Shown here piece after piece: positions 36,442 to 48,733 of a stretch of 64,000 nt of DNA. Location of the stretch: positions 31,361,394 through 31,425,393 of the forward strand of contig JACMZG010001908.1 in the NCBI GenBank assembly GCA_018340805.1. Direction: 5' to 3'. The notes below the pieces were generated by a model. It had not been told where the DNA came from and did not search any database. It was given only the letters and a program-made list of their open reading frames with translations. Position numbers and translations under genes: made by a program. Positions within the stretch are counted from its first letter, which is position 1. Every line of letters starts with the position of its first letter. The stretch is from Microvelia longipes. Lineage: Eukaryota; Arthropoda; Insecta; Hemiptera; Veliidae.

Positions 36442-37380
36442 ATGAATGAAGATGGAACCAGAAATTTTTGGAAGGCAGATGAGGTTCATTTTCTGTTGAG
36501 CTTAATTAAAAAGTACAATGTTCTTGATAAATTAAGACCAACATACCAAAGAGCTGAACTATATAAAAGAATAGAAATAGATTTTAAAGAAGAAGGTTAT
36601 AATAGAACTGCCATTCAAATTCGGTATAAGTTTAAGGCACTTAAATCCAGCTACAATCAAGCAATCAAAGATAGTTTGTGTAATGGAACTGGAAAGCCAT
36701 CATGTGACTTCTATGAGGAGCTTGATGAGCTTTTCAAATCTAGTAATTTGGATTCAAAAAACAATGATACATTGGACTCAGGAGGTCAAGAAGTAAAACA
36801 AGAAAACCCAGCTGAACTTGTAGAGATATTATTAAATGAGGAAACCAGTCAAGAGGGAGGTAAAATGGTTTATTTTGTAGAGAAACCTACTCAAGGGGAT
36901 TTTACCAAAGGCAATGGAGGAGAAGCAATTGTAGAAAGTTCAGGAGTTATGGACACTGAACCAAGTCCCCATAACTCAACAACAATCCCTTCTCATGATA
37001 AAGATGATTCTTACAATCCAAAGAGGAAGAGGAAAGAACTTGATGGAGATGGGCTCCTTGATAAGTTTTTGGAATATCAGAGAAAAGCTGATGAGAAAGC
37101 TGCTAAACTGTTTCGAGAAGCTGAAGAAAGAGCACAGGATCGTGCAGATGCTCGCATGAGAGAGAGCATGGCCATATTAAGTTCTACTATAAATTCTCTG
37201 TTTGAAAAATTTCAGTCAAAATCTAACTCTCCTTATTCTGCCAACATTCCTCCGTCTTCAGTTACTTTTACTTTTAATCCTCAAGGGCAAATAAGTTCTT
37301 CTAATTTTCAAAACACATCACATGACTCATCATTTATGCACAATCATCATAAAGACCATTCTTACTCTCCCCATTCCTAA
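36442..37380 (+). CDS. Myb/SANT-like DNA-binding protein, paralogue 2 (312 aa)
   Basis: Tandem paralogue of the gene at 31329, about 4.2 kb downstream in the same orientation. N-terminal trihelix: W10, DEVHFLLSLIKKYNVLDKLR, LYKRIEIDF, GYNRTAIQIRYKFKALKSSY. Then DFYEELDELF, an acidic linker, basic NPKRKRKE, the coiled coil FLEYQRKADEKAAKLFREAE and a His-rich end HNHHKDH. Roughly three quarters of the first 98 residues match paralogue 1, but the coiled-coil part is almost base-for-base identical (37034-37293). The ATG again follows a T-rich acceptor (ATTTTTTTAG), implying an upstream exon. No poly(A) signal before the downstream repeat is obvious; AATAAA at about 37501 lies inside the 5S-like repeat that follows. 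Confidence 0.82.
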   Translation: MNEDGTRNFWKADEVHFLLSLIKKYNVLDKLRPTYQRAELYKRIEIDFKEEGYNRTAIQIRYKFKALKSSYNQAIKDSLCNGTGKPSCDFYEELDELFKSSNLDSKNNDTLDSGGQEVKQENPAELVEILLNEETSQEGGKMVYFVEKPTQGDFTKGNGGEAIVESSGVMDTEPSPHNSTTIPSHDKDDSYNPKRKRKELDGDGLLDKFLEYQRKADEKAAKLFREAEERAQDRADARMRESMAILSSTINSLFEKFQSKSNSPYSANIPPSSVTFTFNPQGQISSSNFQNTSHDSSFMHNHHKDHSYSPHS

Positions 37381-37439
37381 TTTATTTTTAAATATTATAG
37401 GTTTTTTGTGTTGTATACAGGTGTGCTTTTCTTTAATTT

Positions 37440-38125
37440 TTACTTTTCCTCATTTATACTGTAGGTATGCGTATGCATATAGGAAAAAATTGTGTTTGCA
37501 AATAAAACCATAAGCCTTTTTCACAAAGCTGTCTGCCTGTGTCTGTTATCATTGTAACTCTACTAGAGAGTTGAAACTTTGAACAAAAATTAGTCTATAG
37601 GTGCAGTTGTGCTGTACGGAAAATAATATATTTATGATGTCATTGACCCGCAAAAATTACTTAGCATAAATTTTAAATAATCATAAAAGGTGAAAAAATA
37701 TTGCGATTAGATTGAGATTTATATAAGATACGAGAGTTATATAAGCCAAACAAATATAATAGTTTCATATTATAGTTTTATATTCAAAATACATATAAGT
37801 TTCATGTCAATCAGCATAAGTTCAATTTTTATTATTTGACTTGTGTTCGTTTTTTGGAAAATAATCCAAGTAAGTTAAAATTCGGTACAAGAATATACCT
37901 TTACAGAATAAATAAGTACACTAATATGACAAGTAAATCCATGATTTTTTTGGATCATAAAAGTGAAGCAGCATCGAGTGTGTTCAGTGCTTGGATGAGG
38001 GACAGCTGGGAATGAAACGGGTGTATTTATTATCTAAGGCCAGATAATAAATAGTAGGAGATCGAAGCAGAGAGGATGATCGTAACAAATCTGATGTGAT
38101 GAGGAAAAGCTCCCAGGTACCCCGT
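37440..38125 (+). repeat. 5S-like repeat, copy F
   Basis: Head TACTTTTCCTCATTTATACT at 37441. Body ends with GGATCATAAAAGTGAAGCAG and TCAGTGCTTGGATGAGGGAC, the 5S-like part at 37958-38020. The last recognisable phrase, GATGAGGAAAAG near 38098, is the inverse of the head. It begins 60 bases after the paralogue 2 stop codon. Confidence 0.78.
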
Positions 38126-38339
38126 ACCCTATTTTTTTATTTTATATTGTTAAGTAATATATCCTTTTATTTTTATTTATTTCTTATGTACACTTAAATT
38201 AAATTAACTTAGTGGATTGACAAAATTTTATTTCTTTATTCATCTCTGTCTTTTAAGTTGCTTGGGTGTAAAGGTAAATACATTAATGGTGAGTAAGCGT
38301 TAGGAGTTCAAAGCAGGACACGACCCAATCAAATGTGAT

Positions 38340-39520
38340 GACTTTTCATCTTCTTTAAGGTAAAATCTGCAGATTGAGCTGTTCACTAGACCTATTATAT
38401 GATCTAGTGAACAGCTCAAAATGTCTTGTGAGTCTTAGACCAGTAATAACTCCCGTTATGTCATGACAAGTTCCCTTGCTTAGAGACAATATAGTCTTAC
38501 CTCGTTTTTGAGAAGGAGCAGAAAGCATGAGTTCAGATTGGTTGCATTTCAAGACAACTACGCCACTCATCACTAAAGGCATTGTTAAGAGATTGTTTAA
38601 GCTGTGGCTGTATAACACATTTTTGAATGCCAATTCTAGGTTTCGGGCTTATAGGGAATAGGCCAGATCCTAAACATGTCAGTAGGTCAGCATTGCCTTG
38701 AATTCCGCAATGACCTGGAACCCAAATGAATTTGACTTTATTATTTATTTATAAATTTACGGACCTATGTCCTTTTACAAAGTTGCAGAATAATTGTGTT
38801 CTCCATATAAACTGAAAGTTTAAAAAAATAAATTAAATGTGAAATAAAAATATGGAAACATTAAATAAAATTTAAACCAAGTAAAAAATTAAAAAACGAA
38901 AATTTAAAAGTAAATTCTAAATATACTTTACCATCGAAATAAAATGATAAAAAAATAAAAGCACATATAAAAAACATGAACAAAAGAAAGAACAGCATAA
39001 CCCAATAATAAACCACTTTTAGTTAATGAAAAAATGAACAAAAGATAGTCTAGTTACAGTCCAGACAGCTATAATAGTTCATAGAAATATAAAATTTTTA
39101 TAAAATATGTTATAATAAATGTTTATAATGTTATGGGTTTATAACATAATAAAAATATATTATACATTCTTATATGCTACAAACCATAAGAAGGCCTTAT
39201 TATTAGGACTGCTATACTTATTATTATCCTTATTAGGACTTTATTATAACATATTAGAGTTAATGCGAGATTGATACTTTTTAAGACTGTTTGGCCTGTG
39301 TATAAGGTAATATTTCTACCTGCTCTTGAATCCTTCAAAAGAACCTGTGCACAACCAAAAATGGCATAGACTTCAGCTTGAAATATTGTAGGCACAAAAT
39401 ATTAACCAAGACTAATAATTAGTTTACACTTTGGTTTAGCACAAAATATTCCAGCTCTTGATTTGTCAGAAATACTTGGTCCATCTATGAAACACAATTC
39501 TTCTGTGAGGTATAAATTGA
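38340..39520 (-). mobile_element. LINE RNase H domain, fragmented
   Basis: On the minus strand 39510-39250 reads LCFIDGPSISDKSRAG, then TIFQAEVYAIFGCAQVLLKD and GRNITLYTGQTVLKSINLAL, as in RNase H of I/R1-type LINEs. The second conserved Asp region is damaged (TGQT where TDSQ is expected). After about 400 bases of unrelated sequence, VKFIWVPGHCGIQGNADLL and PRIGIQKCVIQPQLKQSLNN continue the domain. Stops and an insertion show it is dead. Confidence 0.75.
38376..38418. repeat. Hairpin with 17-bp arms at the LINE fragment end
   Basis: TTGAGCTGTTCACTAGA and TCTAGTGAACAGCTCAA are exact inverted copies around about 12 AT-rich bases. It lies at the downstream edge of the LINE fragment. Confidence 0.85.
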
Positions 39521-39550
39521 TATTTTCCTATCATTCCATGATGGTGTAGN

Positions 39551-39710
<160 letters not shown>

Positions 39711-39779
39711 ATGTATTTCTGAGCAACTTTCCTTGTAAACATCTTTTTTGAACGGATAATATTTTTAACCAAACGTTGT

Positions 39780-40340
39780 ACAAATAAGTCAACCTTCGGA
39801 GACACGACCGCTATTAAAACCAGTTTTTGGACGTATTAACCCGGTTTGCTGAGTCAGCGAAATTTCAAAAATCAGCAAAATTCAGTGTTATATTTTTGCG
39901 CGCGGAAAAAGGCAATATATGTTTTTGAGACGCGAAGTCGAATGAAACCGGTCTAAGTCGATACGACCATCTAAGTTGACGCTAAAAATTGAAAAAAACC
40001 ATGTAAACTTACCAAAAACCAAAAAGTTTAGGCGATAAACAATAAATTTCGAGTAGGGTGTCGTTTCTATGAATTTGGGCGCTGCAATCGAATGAAGAGA
40101 CCGGTCCGAAGACGATACGTCCTCCTTTATAGTTACCAAAAAGTCGAAAAAACCACAAAAAAATATAGAAAACCAACGATTAACGGTCGTGAAAATTAAA
40201 TTTCGAGTAGGGTTGCGTTTTCAATGTTATTTTGGGCGCTCTGAGTTGAATGGCAGTGTCCGGAGTCAATACGACCACTCAAACTCAGGTACCTGGGTTT
40301 CACATCTTGGAAAGTCGTAATTTTTATCGTTTTTTTTTTT
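39780..40340 (+). repeat. Diverged tandem units outside the large inverted repeat
   Basis: AAATTTCGAGTAGGGT recurs at 40045 and 40199, each followed by a phrase TTGGGCGCT and a GAATG...CCGGTCC/GTCCGGAG...GATACG block. A first partial unit is at 39925-39975. Related phrases (GAGCTGAAACCGGTC, TTCGACCATATAAAGAC) appear at 51075-51365. Confidence 0.65.
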
Positions 40341-40359
40341 CTAAATATAAGTACAACTA

Positions 40360-42460
40360 GAAAAATAATTCTGGCGCGTGCGTCAGCATGTCGGGGGCGA
40401 ATTTCCTTAGGATGGCGAAGCTCTCAAACCCAGAGTACCTGGTTCAAATCCTATATGGACAATAATCTTTTATCGTTTTTACCTAATATTAAGTTTACAA
40501 CTAAAAAATAATTCTGGCGCGGTGGTCCCGCATGTTCGGGCGCAAAAAGAAAATTTTCATTGGATGCGGTTCCGTGCTTTATACATTATATATAGTTGAC
40601 AACTAGTAAAAGTAAATAATTCCGGCGCGGTGGTCCGCTTCGGGCGAATTTCATTTAGATATGCGGTGTTTCCGTGCTAAACAACCCATTTCGTTGCTTT
40701 ATGCAAGAACCATGACCCATTGCGTGGTTCCGGGTTCATGCTTTAGAAACTACAAGTTACTCAATTGTCAAGCACTGCTCGTAATCAATGTTTGTCTGTA
40801 TTTCCAAAGGGAATGCGCTATAAACTTTAAAGATAACGACTAAGCTTAAAGATAAGTAGACTAATCTTTAAACTAGTGCAAATAAAAGTGGCGTACTTCT
40901 AATTTTAGAGGCATAGTTGTACAACAACTGGAGATTATGCGCATTTCCTTTGGAAATAACAGACACAACAAAAAAAATGATTACGAGCGTGCTTGACAAT
41001 AGACAGCTGAGCTTCACTTCATAGTTGGCAAGTTCTTTCTAAGAAGAACAAAAAAAAACGAAGAAACCAAAGAAGAACGAGAAGAACAGTTTGTATTAAG
41101 AATTCATTTCTAACAAAAGATTTTCCCCATATTACAATAGGAAATCTTTAGATGGTGTTTTTTAATATAAATTTCATTGTTTTAAACTCTTGAAGATGTT
41201 AGAAATCGAAAGTTGACATCTATACTTTACGTTAGGAAAGAAAACAAGTGTGTGTTTTTTCGATTTTTTCCGAATAAAATACGGGTAGTAAATGTGGACC
41301 CTTTTTTTTGTGCAATTTTGGACTCTCAAGTTTTTTGACTTTTTTTTAATATAATTCATATTATTAACTCTTGGAAGTTCTGAAATGCGAAAGTTTTGGA
41401 CATCTATATTATCGAAAAGAAAACAAAATGAGTAGGTTTAGTAAATTTTTCTGAAATAAATACGGTTGTCAAATCTCTAATTGTTTTTTGTTTACATTTG
41501 CCACTCGTTTGTTTCTGGTGTTTTTGTACTATTTTTACTTCTTATTAAGAATATATATCGTATAATTATTGGTTTCAACGACAAAGGTAATCTTTATACT
41601 GAAGAAGTAGTATATCAGCATTTGTGGTATGGAATATTAGTAAATTTGGTAGATAAGTTGCTGCGAAGTCACTTCTGTACATTGATGCCCGTGCATAATT
41701 TAAGTGAATGTCAACATCTCTATTCATATTGTATAATTAGGAAGACGTGCAGCAGATTTTGTTAAATTAATAAAGGATGCATGAGACACTTGGCACATAG
41801 TTGAATCAATCTTCATGCATAAATAATACTGTGTAAAGATGTCAATGTCATTTACTCAATTTATGTTAAAAACCAGATAATCTGTCAATATATAACTGTC
41901 AAGAGACACCTGAAAATATAACAAGCAAAATGCAATACCTACACCGGGATTTGTTCATCATTCGACGACATTTGTCTCATTGAATGGCTCTACAGTAACG
42001 TCTATGCCTCAAGTTCGTCACGTTTAACTATCAAGGGTGCGACAGGAGCCTGAACTCACTGTAACCTTTGATTAAATCCAAAGAATATAATGTGAGTATT
42101 TACTAGAGATGGAGCGGTGCTCTCTTACCACATCATCTTGGTAAGCAAACCATGTATCAATTTGATACTACCGGAGTTTTGAAAAAAACATGAATATCTC
42201 CCACAATATAACTGATCGAGAGACCCTAGGAAATTAACTTGCAAAAATGCATATGCTACAATTATCTAGTTCATAAAAGATATTGTAATGTCTAAACTTT
42301 AATGACTCACAACAACTTGCGAAATATGCCCACCTCAAGAAGTCACATTTCATCACGGTGAAGCCTTTCACGAGCACCTGTTGCAACTTCGTGCGACTGT
42401 AGTCAAACTAATTTTATTCTTATTAGGATTTAAAACTGTATTAATACCTTATCTTGCTCA
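40360..42460 (+). repeat. Left arm of a very large inverted repeat
   Basis: The arm runs from AATAATTCTGGCGCG to about GGATTTAAAACTGTATTA and matches 44280-45940 in reverse order. It begins with three GC-rich subunits (TTCTGGCGCGGTGGTCC type), has a tandem pair of about 175 bases at 41165-41480, and carries a MITE absent from the other arm. No gene is seen. Confidence 0.88.
40765..40999. mobile_element. MITE present only in the left arm
   Basis: Ends TTGTCAAGCACTGCTCGT and ACGAGCGTGCTTGACAA are inverted copies. The right arm lacks this segment; its sequence runs continuously through the corresponding site (CAGTTACTCAATCCACAGCT on the minus strand near 45700-45680), giving an empty-site comparison. 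Confidence 0.75.
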
Positions 42461-44279
42461 TTGTGTAAAATTTTATATTTAATAAAATTGTGAAATTTAT
42501 TCTTTTATTTTATTCTAAATTTTCTCTACCACCCTACACCAATTTGGAGGTTTGGTATATAGGAGCCAGGGGACCCTACTTCGACTCGATTGAGTAGCAT
42601 TAGTTGATCATATGGCTTAAGTCTGATTTATATATAACTCAAGTATCTTTGTTTTATTTTTACATTTATAGAATCGTATTTTCCTGTCGGTACAAGACTA
42701 TTAATTTAACTTTGAATAAATATTTTTAGTTGGGCCAAGTACATCAATTTGACTAGTTTTTGATTTAAATATCCTAAATGTCAATGTGTAAGTTAAATCT
42801 ACTTATTGGCTTCAGCTTTTTATTTTTTGGAGTTGAATCAAAGTGACTTAAAGCCCGAATCGACTTAATCAGATCAAGCGATTTTGAATCCACTACCACT
42901 CGATTATCTGTTGAGTCGACAGCCGACTCATATAAAATCGGTTTAAAGTCAATTTGGGCACATCACTATTGGTATTTCTCATTAAAAGATCTGTTTATTC
43001 TACAATTTCTACCCCCCCCCCCTCAGGCTTTGCCTTGTGGTTACTTGTATACTTTTGTTTAACTTTTTGTATTCCTTGCTTTCTTTTTGTATATATTTGT
43101 AATAAAGAATGTTCAATAAGAAAACAACCCAAAAAGAACTTTTTTCAATTGACTACTCATTTTTGTCTAAGCCATTTTAACAGACTCATGATTGTATCTG
43201 CCCCTATTTTTCGCTTATCATGCATACATAAAAATTGGAGGAATCGTCTCAATTTTCCTCTTGAGACTTTTTTTTATGTATTGCACATTTCTAGACAATA
43301 TAAAATTTCAACTTGAAATTTTAGATGCTACTAGAATCATAATGTTCTGCCCACAGAAAAGATTTTAGACTGAAAAAAGGATCAGTCCATACCTTACTGT
43401 ATATCAGAATGCAGATAGCTTTCTTGGATGACAGTAATTGGTCATTTTGTAGTTGTGAATATTATAACCCTCTCAATAATTGAAGTCTTCTATAAATAAA
43501 AACCCTGCAAAGAGGAAGGTGCCATGAACTATAAATGTGAATACTAGAAGTCATCATCTAAGTTTCATTAAATTGTGCTATAACCGCAAATAGAAACACG
43601 GTAAGTTCTATTACCGCTAATAATGATATAATGCCCGTTTAGAGCCTTGTAGCTCATCAGTGATAACGCCCTGCGGGAACCACTACGGGTGGTAGTAGCA
43701 ACCGTTTACGCTCCAATTGTATTCAAAATTGGCCGTATGAATAATATTAAACAATATCTTCTATCAACTGAAGCGAACCTGGGATGGTGTCAAAGGTAGT
43801 GTAAAACTAATCGCCTTAACAACCTCGCACGGAGGCAATATTCTATTACACGCAATTACACAATATTCACAATGCTTGTAATCTTGTTGCTGGTTAGGTT
43901 TAAAATTGCCATCCAGCTATTTGAGTAATGAGGTTTACAAAGAAATTCATTCATATATCCTGGGGGGGGAAGTTTCTGGAACTACAACATGTGATGCCTC
44001 TCTCGATTCAAAAAACAAGAAAAACTATTTTAACAACAAATAATTATACAAATTCTGTAATGCTGTCTGCCTTGACACTGATGGACACCTAGTCAGTATG
44101 TGTTTGACTGAACAAAGCTCAAGCTAAGGTATACTCAGATCTTCTATAGATTTAGGGGTGGCCAGGCCACCTATACTGACAACCTCCCATTGGTGTGAGG
44201 TGTAGTAGAAATTAGAATCAAATAGAAAGAATAAGATTTCATCTAAATTTTATATAATCATAATCTTAACCAAATCGAA
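42461..44279. other. Spacer of the large inverted repeat
   Basis: About 1.8 kb between the arms. Apart from a minus-strand SINE (43622-43840) I see no recognised element. An open frame of 120 codons at 42954 has no recognisable features and a biased composition, so I do not call it a gene. Confidence 0.6.
43622..43840 (-). mobile_element. tRNA-derived SINE, reverse copy
   Basis: On the minus strand: head GCCTCCGTGCGAGGTTGTTA, B-box-like CCCAGGTTCGCTTC, then GGTTCCCGCAGGGCGTTATC and GGCTCTAAACGGGCATTA. Same order as the copy at 22851. The end next to AATGATATAATGCCC is the 3' end. Confidence 0.8.
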
Positions 44280-45940
44280 AGCAAAGGTTTTAATACAAGT
44301 TTAAAATCTACATTAAGAATAACATAGTTTGGACTACAGTCGCAGAAGGTTGCAACAGATCTCGTGAAGGCTCACCGGTGATGAACTTGACTTTCTGAAG
44401 GTGGGCATAGCTTCGCCGTTTGTTGTGAGTCATAAAGTTTGACATTACAATTCATTTTATGAATCAGATAATTTGTAGCATTGCATTTGCAAGTTAAATT
44501 TCCCTAGGTGTCTCCTCGATCAGTTTATATTGTGGGAGTATTCATGTTTTTTCAAAACTCGGTAGTATCAAATGATACCAGTGTTTGCTTACCAAGCATG
44601 ATGGTGGTAAGAGACACGCCTCATCTCTAGTAAATACTTCACATTATATTCTTTGGAATTTTAATCAAAGGTTACAGTGAGTTCAGGCTCCGTCGGCACC
44701 CTGATAAGTTAAACGTGACGAAACTTGAGGCATGACGTTATGTAGAGCCATCAAATGAAGACAAATGTCGAATGATGAACAAATCCCAGGTGTAGTATTG
44801 CATTTTGCTTGTTATATTTCCTAGGTGTCTCTTGCACAGTTATATATTGACAGATTATTTGGGTTTTTAACATAAATTGAGTAAATGACATTGGACATCT
44901 TACAACAGTAATTATTTATGCATGAAGTTGATTCAACTTGTGCCAATGTCTCCATGCATCCTTTATTAATTAACAAAAATCTAGCATGCAACGTCTTCTA
45001 GATTATAAAATGAATAGAAAGATGTTGACATTTCACTTAAATTATGCACGGGCATCAATGTACAGAAGTGACTCGAGCAACTTATCTACAAAGTTACTAA
45101 ATACTTCCATACCCACCAAAATGCTGATATACATACTTCTTTCAGTAAAACGAAATTACCTTTGTCGTGACCAATAATATACGATATTATTTAATAAGAA
45201 GTCAAAAATAGTACAAAAACACCAGAAACAAACGAGTGCAAATGTAAACAAAAACATTAATTTTACAACCGTATTTATTTCAGAAAAATCTACTAAACCT
45301 CACTCATTTTGTTTCTTTTCGATAATATAGATTCCACTTTCGATTTCAGAACATTCCAAGAGTTAAATAATATGAATTATTTAAAAAAGTCAAAAAAACG
45401 GAGAGTCCAAAATGCACAAAAAAAGGTCACATTTCACTACCCGTATTTATTCGAAAAATCGAAACAAACCACACTTGTTTTTCTTTCCTAACGTAAATTA
45501 TAGATGTCCAACTTTCGATTTCATAACATTTCAAGAGTTAAATACATAAATTATATTAAAAACACCTCCTAAAAAATTTGTCCTATGCTAATACATGGGG
45601 AAAATCTTTTGTTTAGAAAATAGTTCTTATCAGTAGGTTACACCAAAACCGTACTGTGGTATCTCTAGGTTACCCTTGTCCAGCTGTGGATTGAGTAACT
45701 GCTTAGGTTCTAAAGCATGAACCGGAACCACGCAATGGGCATGGTTCTTGCATAAGCAAGAAATGGGTTGTTTCACGGAAACACGCATTCTAAATGAAAT
45801 TCGCCCGACAGCGGACACCGCGCCGGAATTATTTATTTACTAGTTGAAACTTATATAATGTAAAAAGCACGGAAACACGCATCCAAAGGAAATTCGCCCG
45901 ACATGCGGACCACCGCGCCAGAATTTTTTTCTCTGTACTT
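44280..45940 (-). repeat. Right arm of the very large inverted repeat
   Basis: Inverse of 40360-42460 with scattered substitutions and small indels. For example TTGTTTCTGGTGTTTTTGTA at 41510 matches TACAAAAACACCAGAAACAA at 45214. It ends with two GC-rich subunits (CGGACCACCGCGCCAGAA) where the left arm has three. Confidence 0.88.
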
Positions 45941-45964
45941 TTTTCCGTGTACTTTTTTTTCGGA

Positions 45965-46350
45965 TACCACCTACGGTATAAATGAGGAAAAGTAATCCAG
46001 AAACAATATTTATGACAAATAATAATAAAATATTTTGAAATTTCAAAAAATCGCGGGAAACTTTCTCTATGGATTTTGCACGGAAGTAGTCATATATCAG
46101 ACTAACATATGTGACACATAAGTTTTACCTCATAGTTCATGAGGCATTAGTTCAATTTTTATTACATGACTTGCATAATTTAAAAAAACTATAAATTTCG
46201 AAAAATAATACAATTAAGTTGAAATTTGGTACATGTATGCCCCTATACCTAGTGAATAAGTATACTAAGTTTAGTTTCAATAAAGTCTGTATATTTATTG
46301 TTAAATGTAAAAACTAGTAATGCGTTGCATCAAGAACTCACGTCAAAACA
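45965..46350. repeat. 5S-like repeat pieces, copy G
   Basis: A minus-strand head (ACGGTATAAATGAGGAAAAG at about 45973) directly follows the right arm. Plus-strand body phrases follow at 46120-46330 (AGTTCAATTTTTATTACATG, GTTGAAATTTGGTACATG). The two orientations mean two broken copies. Confidence 0.6.
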
Positions 46351-46433
46351 ATACATAAAAAAAAATTATTTATTTAAAGCCAGCGAAGATAGTCTATCAA
46401 AACATTCGGACGCTATACTATTTAAAAGTATAA

Positions 46434-47720
46434 AGGCTCGCTTTGCTTGCTAGTTAAGGTATCTTTATTTTACATAGTATAAAGGGCTCGCTTCGCTCGC
46501 TAGATTGCTTATATTTATAATAATTCAAAGTTAAAAAAAGGCTCGCTTCGCTCGCTAGATCCGTATATTTATACAATACATAGAAAAAAAAGGCTCGCTT
46601 CGCTCGCTAGCTATAATAATTGCAATATTTTAATACATAGTAAAAAAGGCACGCTTTCGCTCGCTAGAATGCTATATTTATAATAATACATAGAAAAAAA
46701 GGCTCGCTCGCTCGCTAGATTGCGTATATTTTAAATAAAAATAGTAAAAAAGGCTCGCTTCCTCGCTAGATTACTTGTTTTTATAATAATACATAGTAAA
46801 TAAGGCTCTCTTCGCTCGCTAGATTGCGTAGATTTATATTAAGGCAGAGCAAAAAAGGCTCGCTTCGCTCGCTAGAGTGTACATGTTTATAATAATGCAT
46901 AGTAAAAAAGGCTCGCTTCGCTCGCTAGATTACTTGTATTTATAATAATACATAGTAAATAAGGCCGCTTCGCTCGCTAGATGCGTAGATTTATATTAAT
47001 GCAGAGCAAAAAAGGCTCGCTTCGCTCGCTAGACTGTACATGTTTATAATAATGCATAGTAGAAAAGGCTCGCTTCGCTCGCTAGATTGCTATATTTATA
47101 ATAATACAAATTAAAAAAGGCTCGCTTCGCTCGCTAGATTGCTATATTTAATAAAAAGTAAAAAAGGCTCGCTTCGGCTCGCTAGATGCTATATATTAAA
47201 TAATAATATAAAAAGGCTCGCTTCGCTCGCTAGATTGCGTAAATTTATATTAATGCATAGTAAAAGGCTCGCTTCGCTCGCTAAATTGCTACATACATAA
47301 TAATTAATAAAAAGGCTCTCTTCGCTCGCTAGATTGCGATATTTATAATAATGCATAGTAAAAAAGGCTCGCTTCGCTCGCTAGATTGCTATATTTATAA
47401 TAATACAAAGTAAAAAAGGCTTGCTTCGCTCGCTAGATTTGCTATATTTAAATAAAAAGTAAAAAAGGCTCGCTACGCTCGCTAGAGATGCTTATATTTA
47501 TAATAATACATATAAAAAAGGCTCGCTTCGCTCGCTAGATTGCGTAAATTTATATTAATGCATAGTAAAAAAGGCTCGCTTCGCTCGCTAGATTGCTATA
47601 TTTATAATAATATAATATAAAAAAGGCTCTCTTTGCTCGCTAGATTGCGATATTTATAATAATGCATAGTAAAAAAGGCTCGCTTCGCTCGCTAGGTTGC
47701 GTATATTTATCATAATACAA
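46434..47720 (+). repeat. Minisatellite array A (GGCTCGCTTCGCTCGCTAGA units)
   Basis: About two dozen units of 45-60 bases. Each starts GGCTCGCTTCGCTCGCTAGA, continues TTGCTATATTTATAATAATA and ends in a variable ATAGTAAAAAA tract. Single-base losses in the core are frequent (for example GGCTCGCTCGCTCGC at 46701). Confidence 0.95.
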
Positions 47721-48733
47721 CGATATATACTCGAGTTATTCCTTTAAATTAACTTTTTTGAGTTCATTATTAACTGCCATTTTTAAAATTATTCAACGAA
47801 ATTGAATCGAAATAATTGTCGACCATGAAATATATATTTTCTTTTTCTACTCTTTATGAGCTTTAAAACGATATACAACACGATTTCATCGCTCAAAATT
47901 GTTTTTATCCGGTCCGCCATATTGGCCGCCGTTTTTGAAAATATTTTCGTAATATTACCAAAAACTGTACAGCCTTGACATATAGTTAATTTTATTTGTA
48001 TAAAAGTACCTAAAGTATATTACATTCGATCTTTATCTCGTAAATTATTATAAAATTAGTAAAAACTAATTATTATATTAAATTATGGCCGCCATGTTGA
48101 ATTTTTCGGAATTTAGTATATAACATTTTTTGTTCTACTAATCAAGAGCTTTACAACGATATATTACTCGAGTTATACCTTTAATTTTAAATTTTTTGAG
48201 TTCTTTATTTTAGCCGCCATTTTTAAATTATTCCACAAATTTTTAAAATGTTGACCATGAAACATAAATTTCTTTTTCTACTTTTAAGAGCATTAAAACG
48301 ATATACAACACGATTTTTTCGTGGCTCGTTTCGCTCGCGTAGCGTTGTATATTTATAATAATACAACGTTAAAAATAGGCTCGCTTCGCTCGCTAGATTG
48401 CTTTCATTTATAATAAAATATATTGTAAAAAAGGCTCGCTTCGCTCGCTAGTTTGCTTATATTTATATAAAATATATTGTAAAAATGCTCGCTCGCTCGC
48501 TAGATTGCTTATATTTATAATAAAATATATATTAAAAAAGGCTCGCTTCGCTCGCTAGATTGCTATATTTATAATAAAAAGTAAAAAAGGCTCGCTTCGC
48601 TCGCTAAATTGCTACATTTATAATAATATAATAAAAAAGGCTCTCTTTGCTCGCTAGATTGCGATATTTATAATAATGCATAGTAAAAAAGGCTCGCTTC
48701 GCTCGCTAGGTTGCGTATATTTATCATAATACA
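47721..48733 (+). repeat. Higher-order unit 1: body plus array B
   Basis: The body (47721-48325) opens CGATATATACTCGAGTTATT and contains GGTCCGCCATATTGGCCGCC and ATTATGGCCGCCATGTTGAA. At 48157 it restarts with the same opening (436-base internal period) and breaks at ACACGATTTTTTCGTGGCTC, where the minisatellite array (to 48733) takes over. Confidence 0.9.

Noticed and set aside
42954..43316. Open frame of 120 codons in the spacer of the large inverted repeat
   Set aside because: Starts in a C run, has no recognisable domain, and no paralogue in the window supports it.
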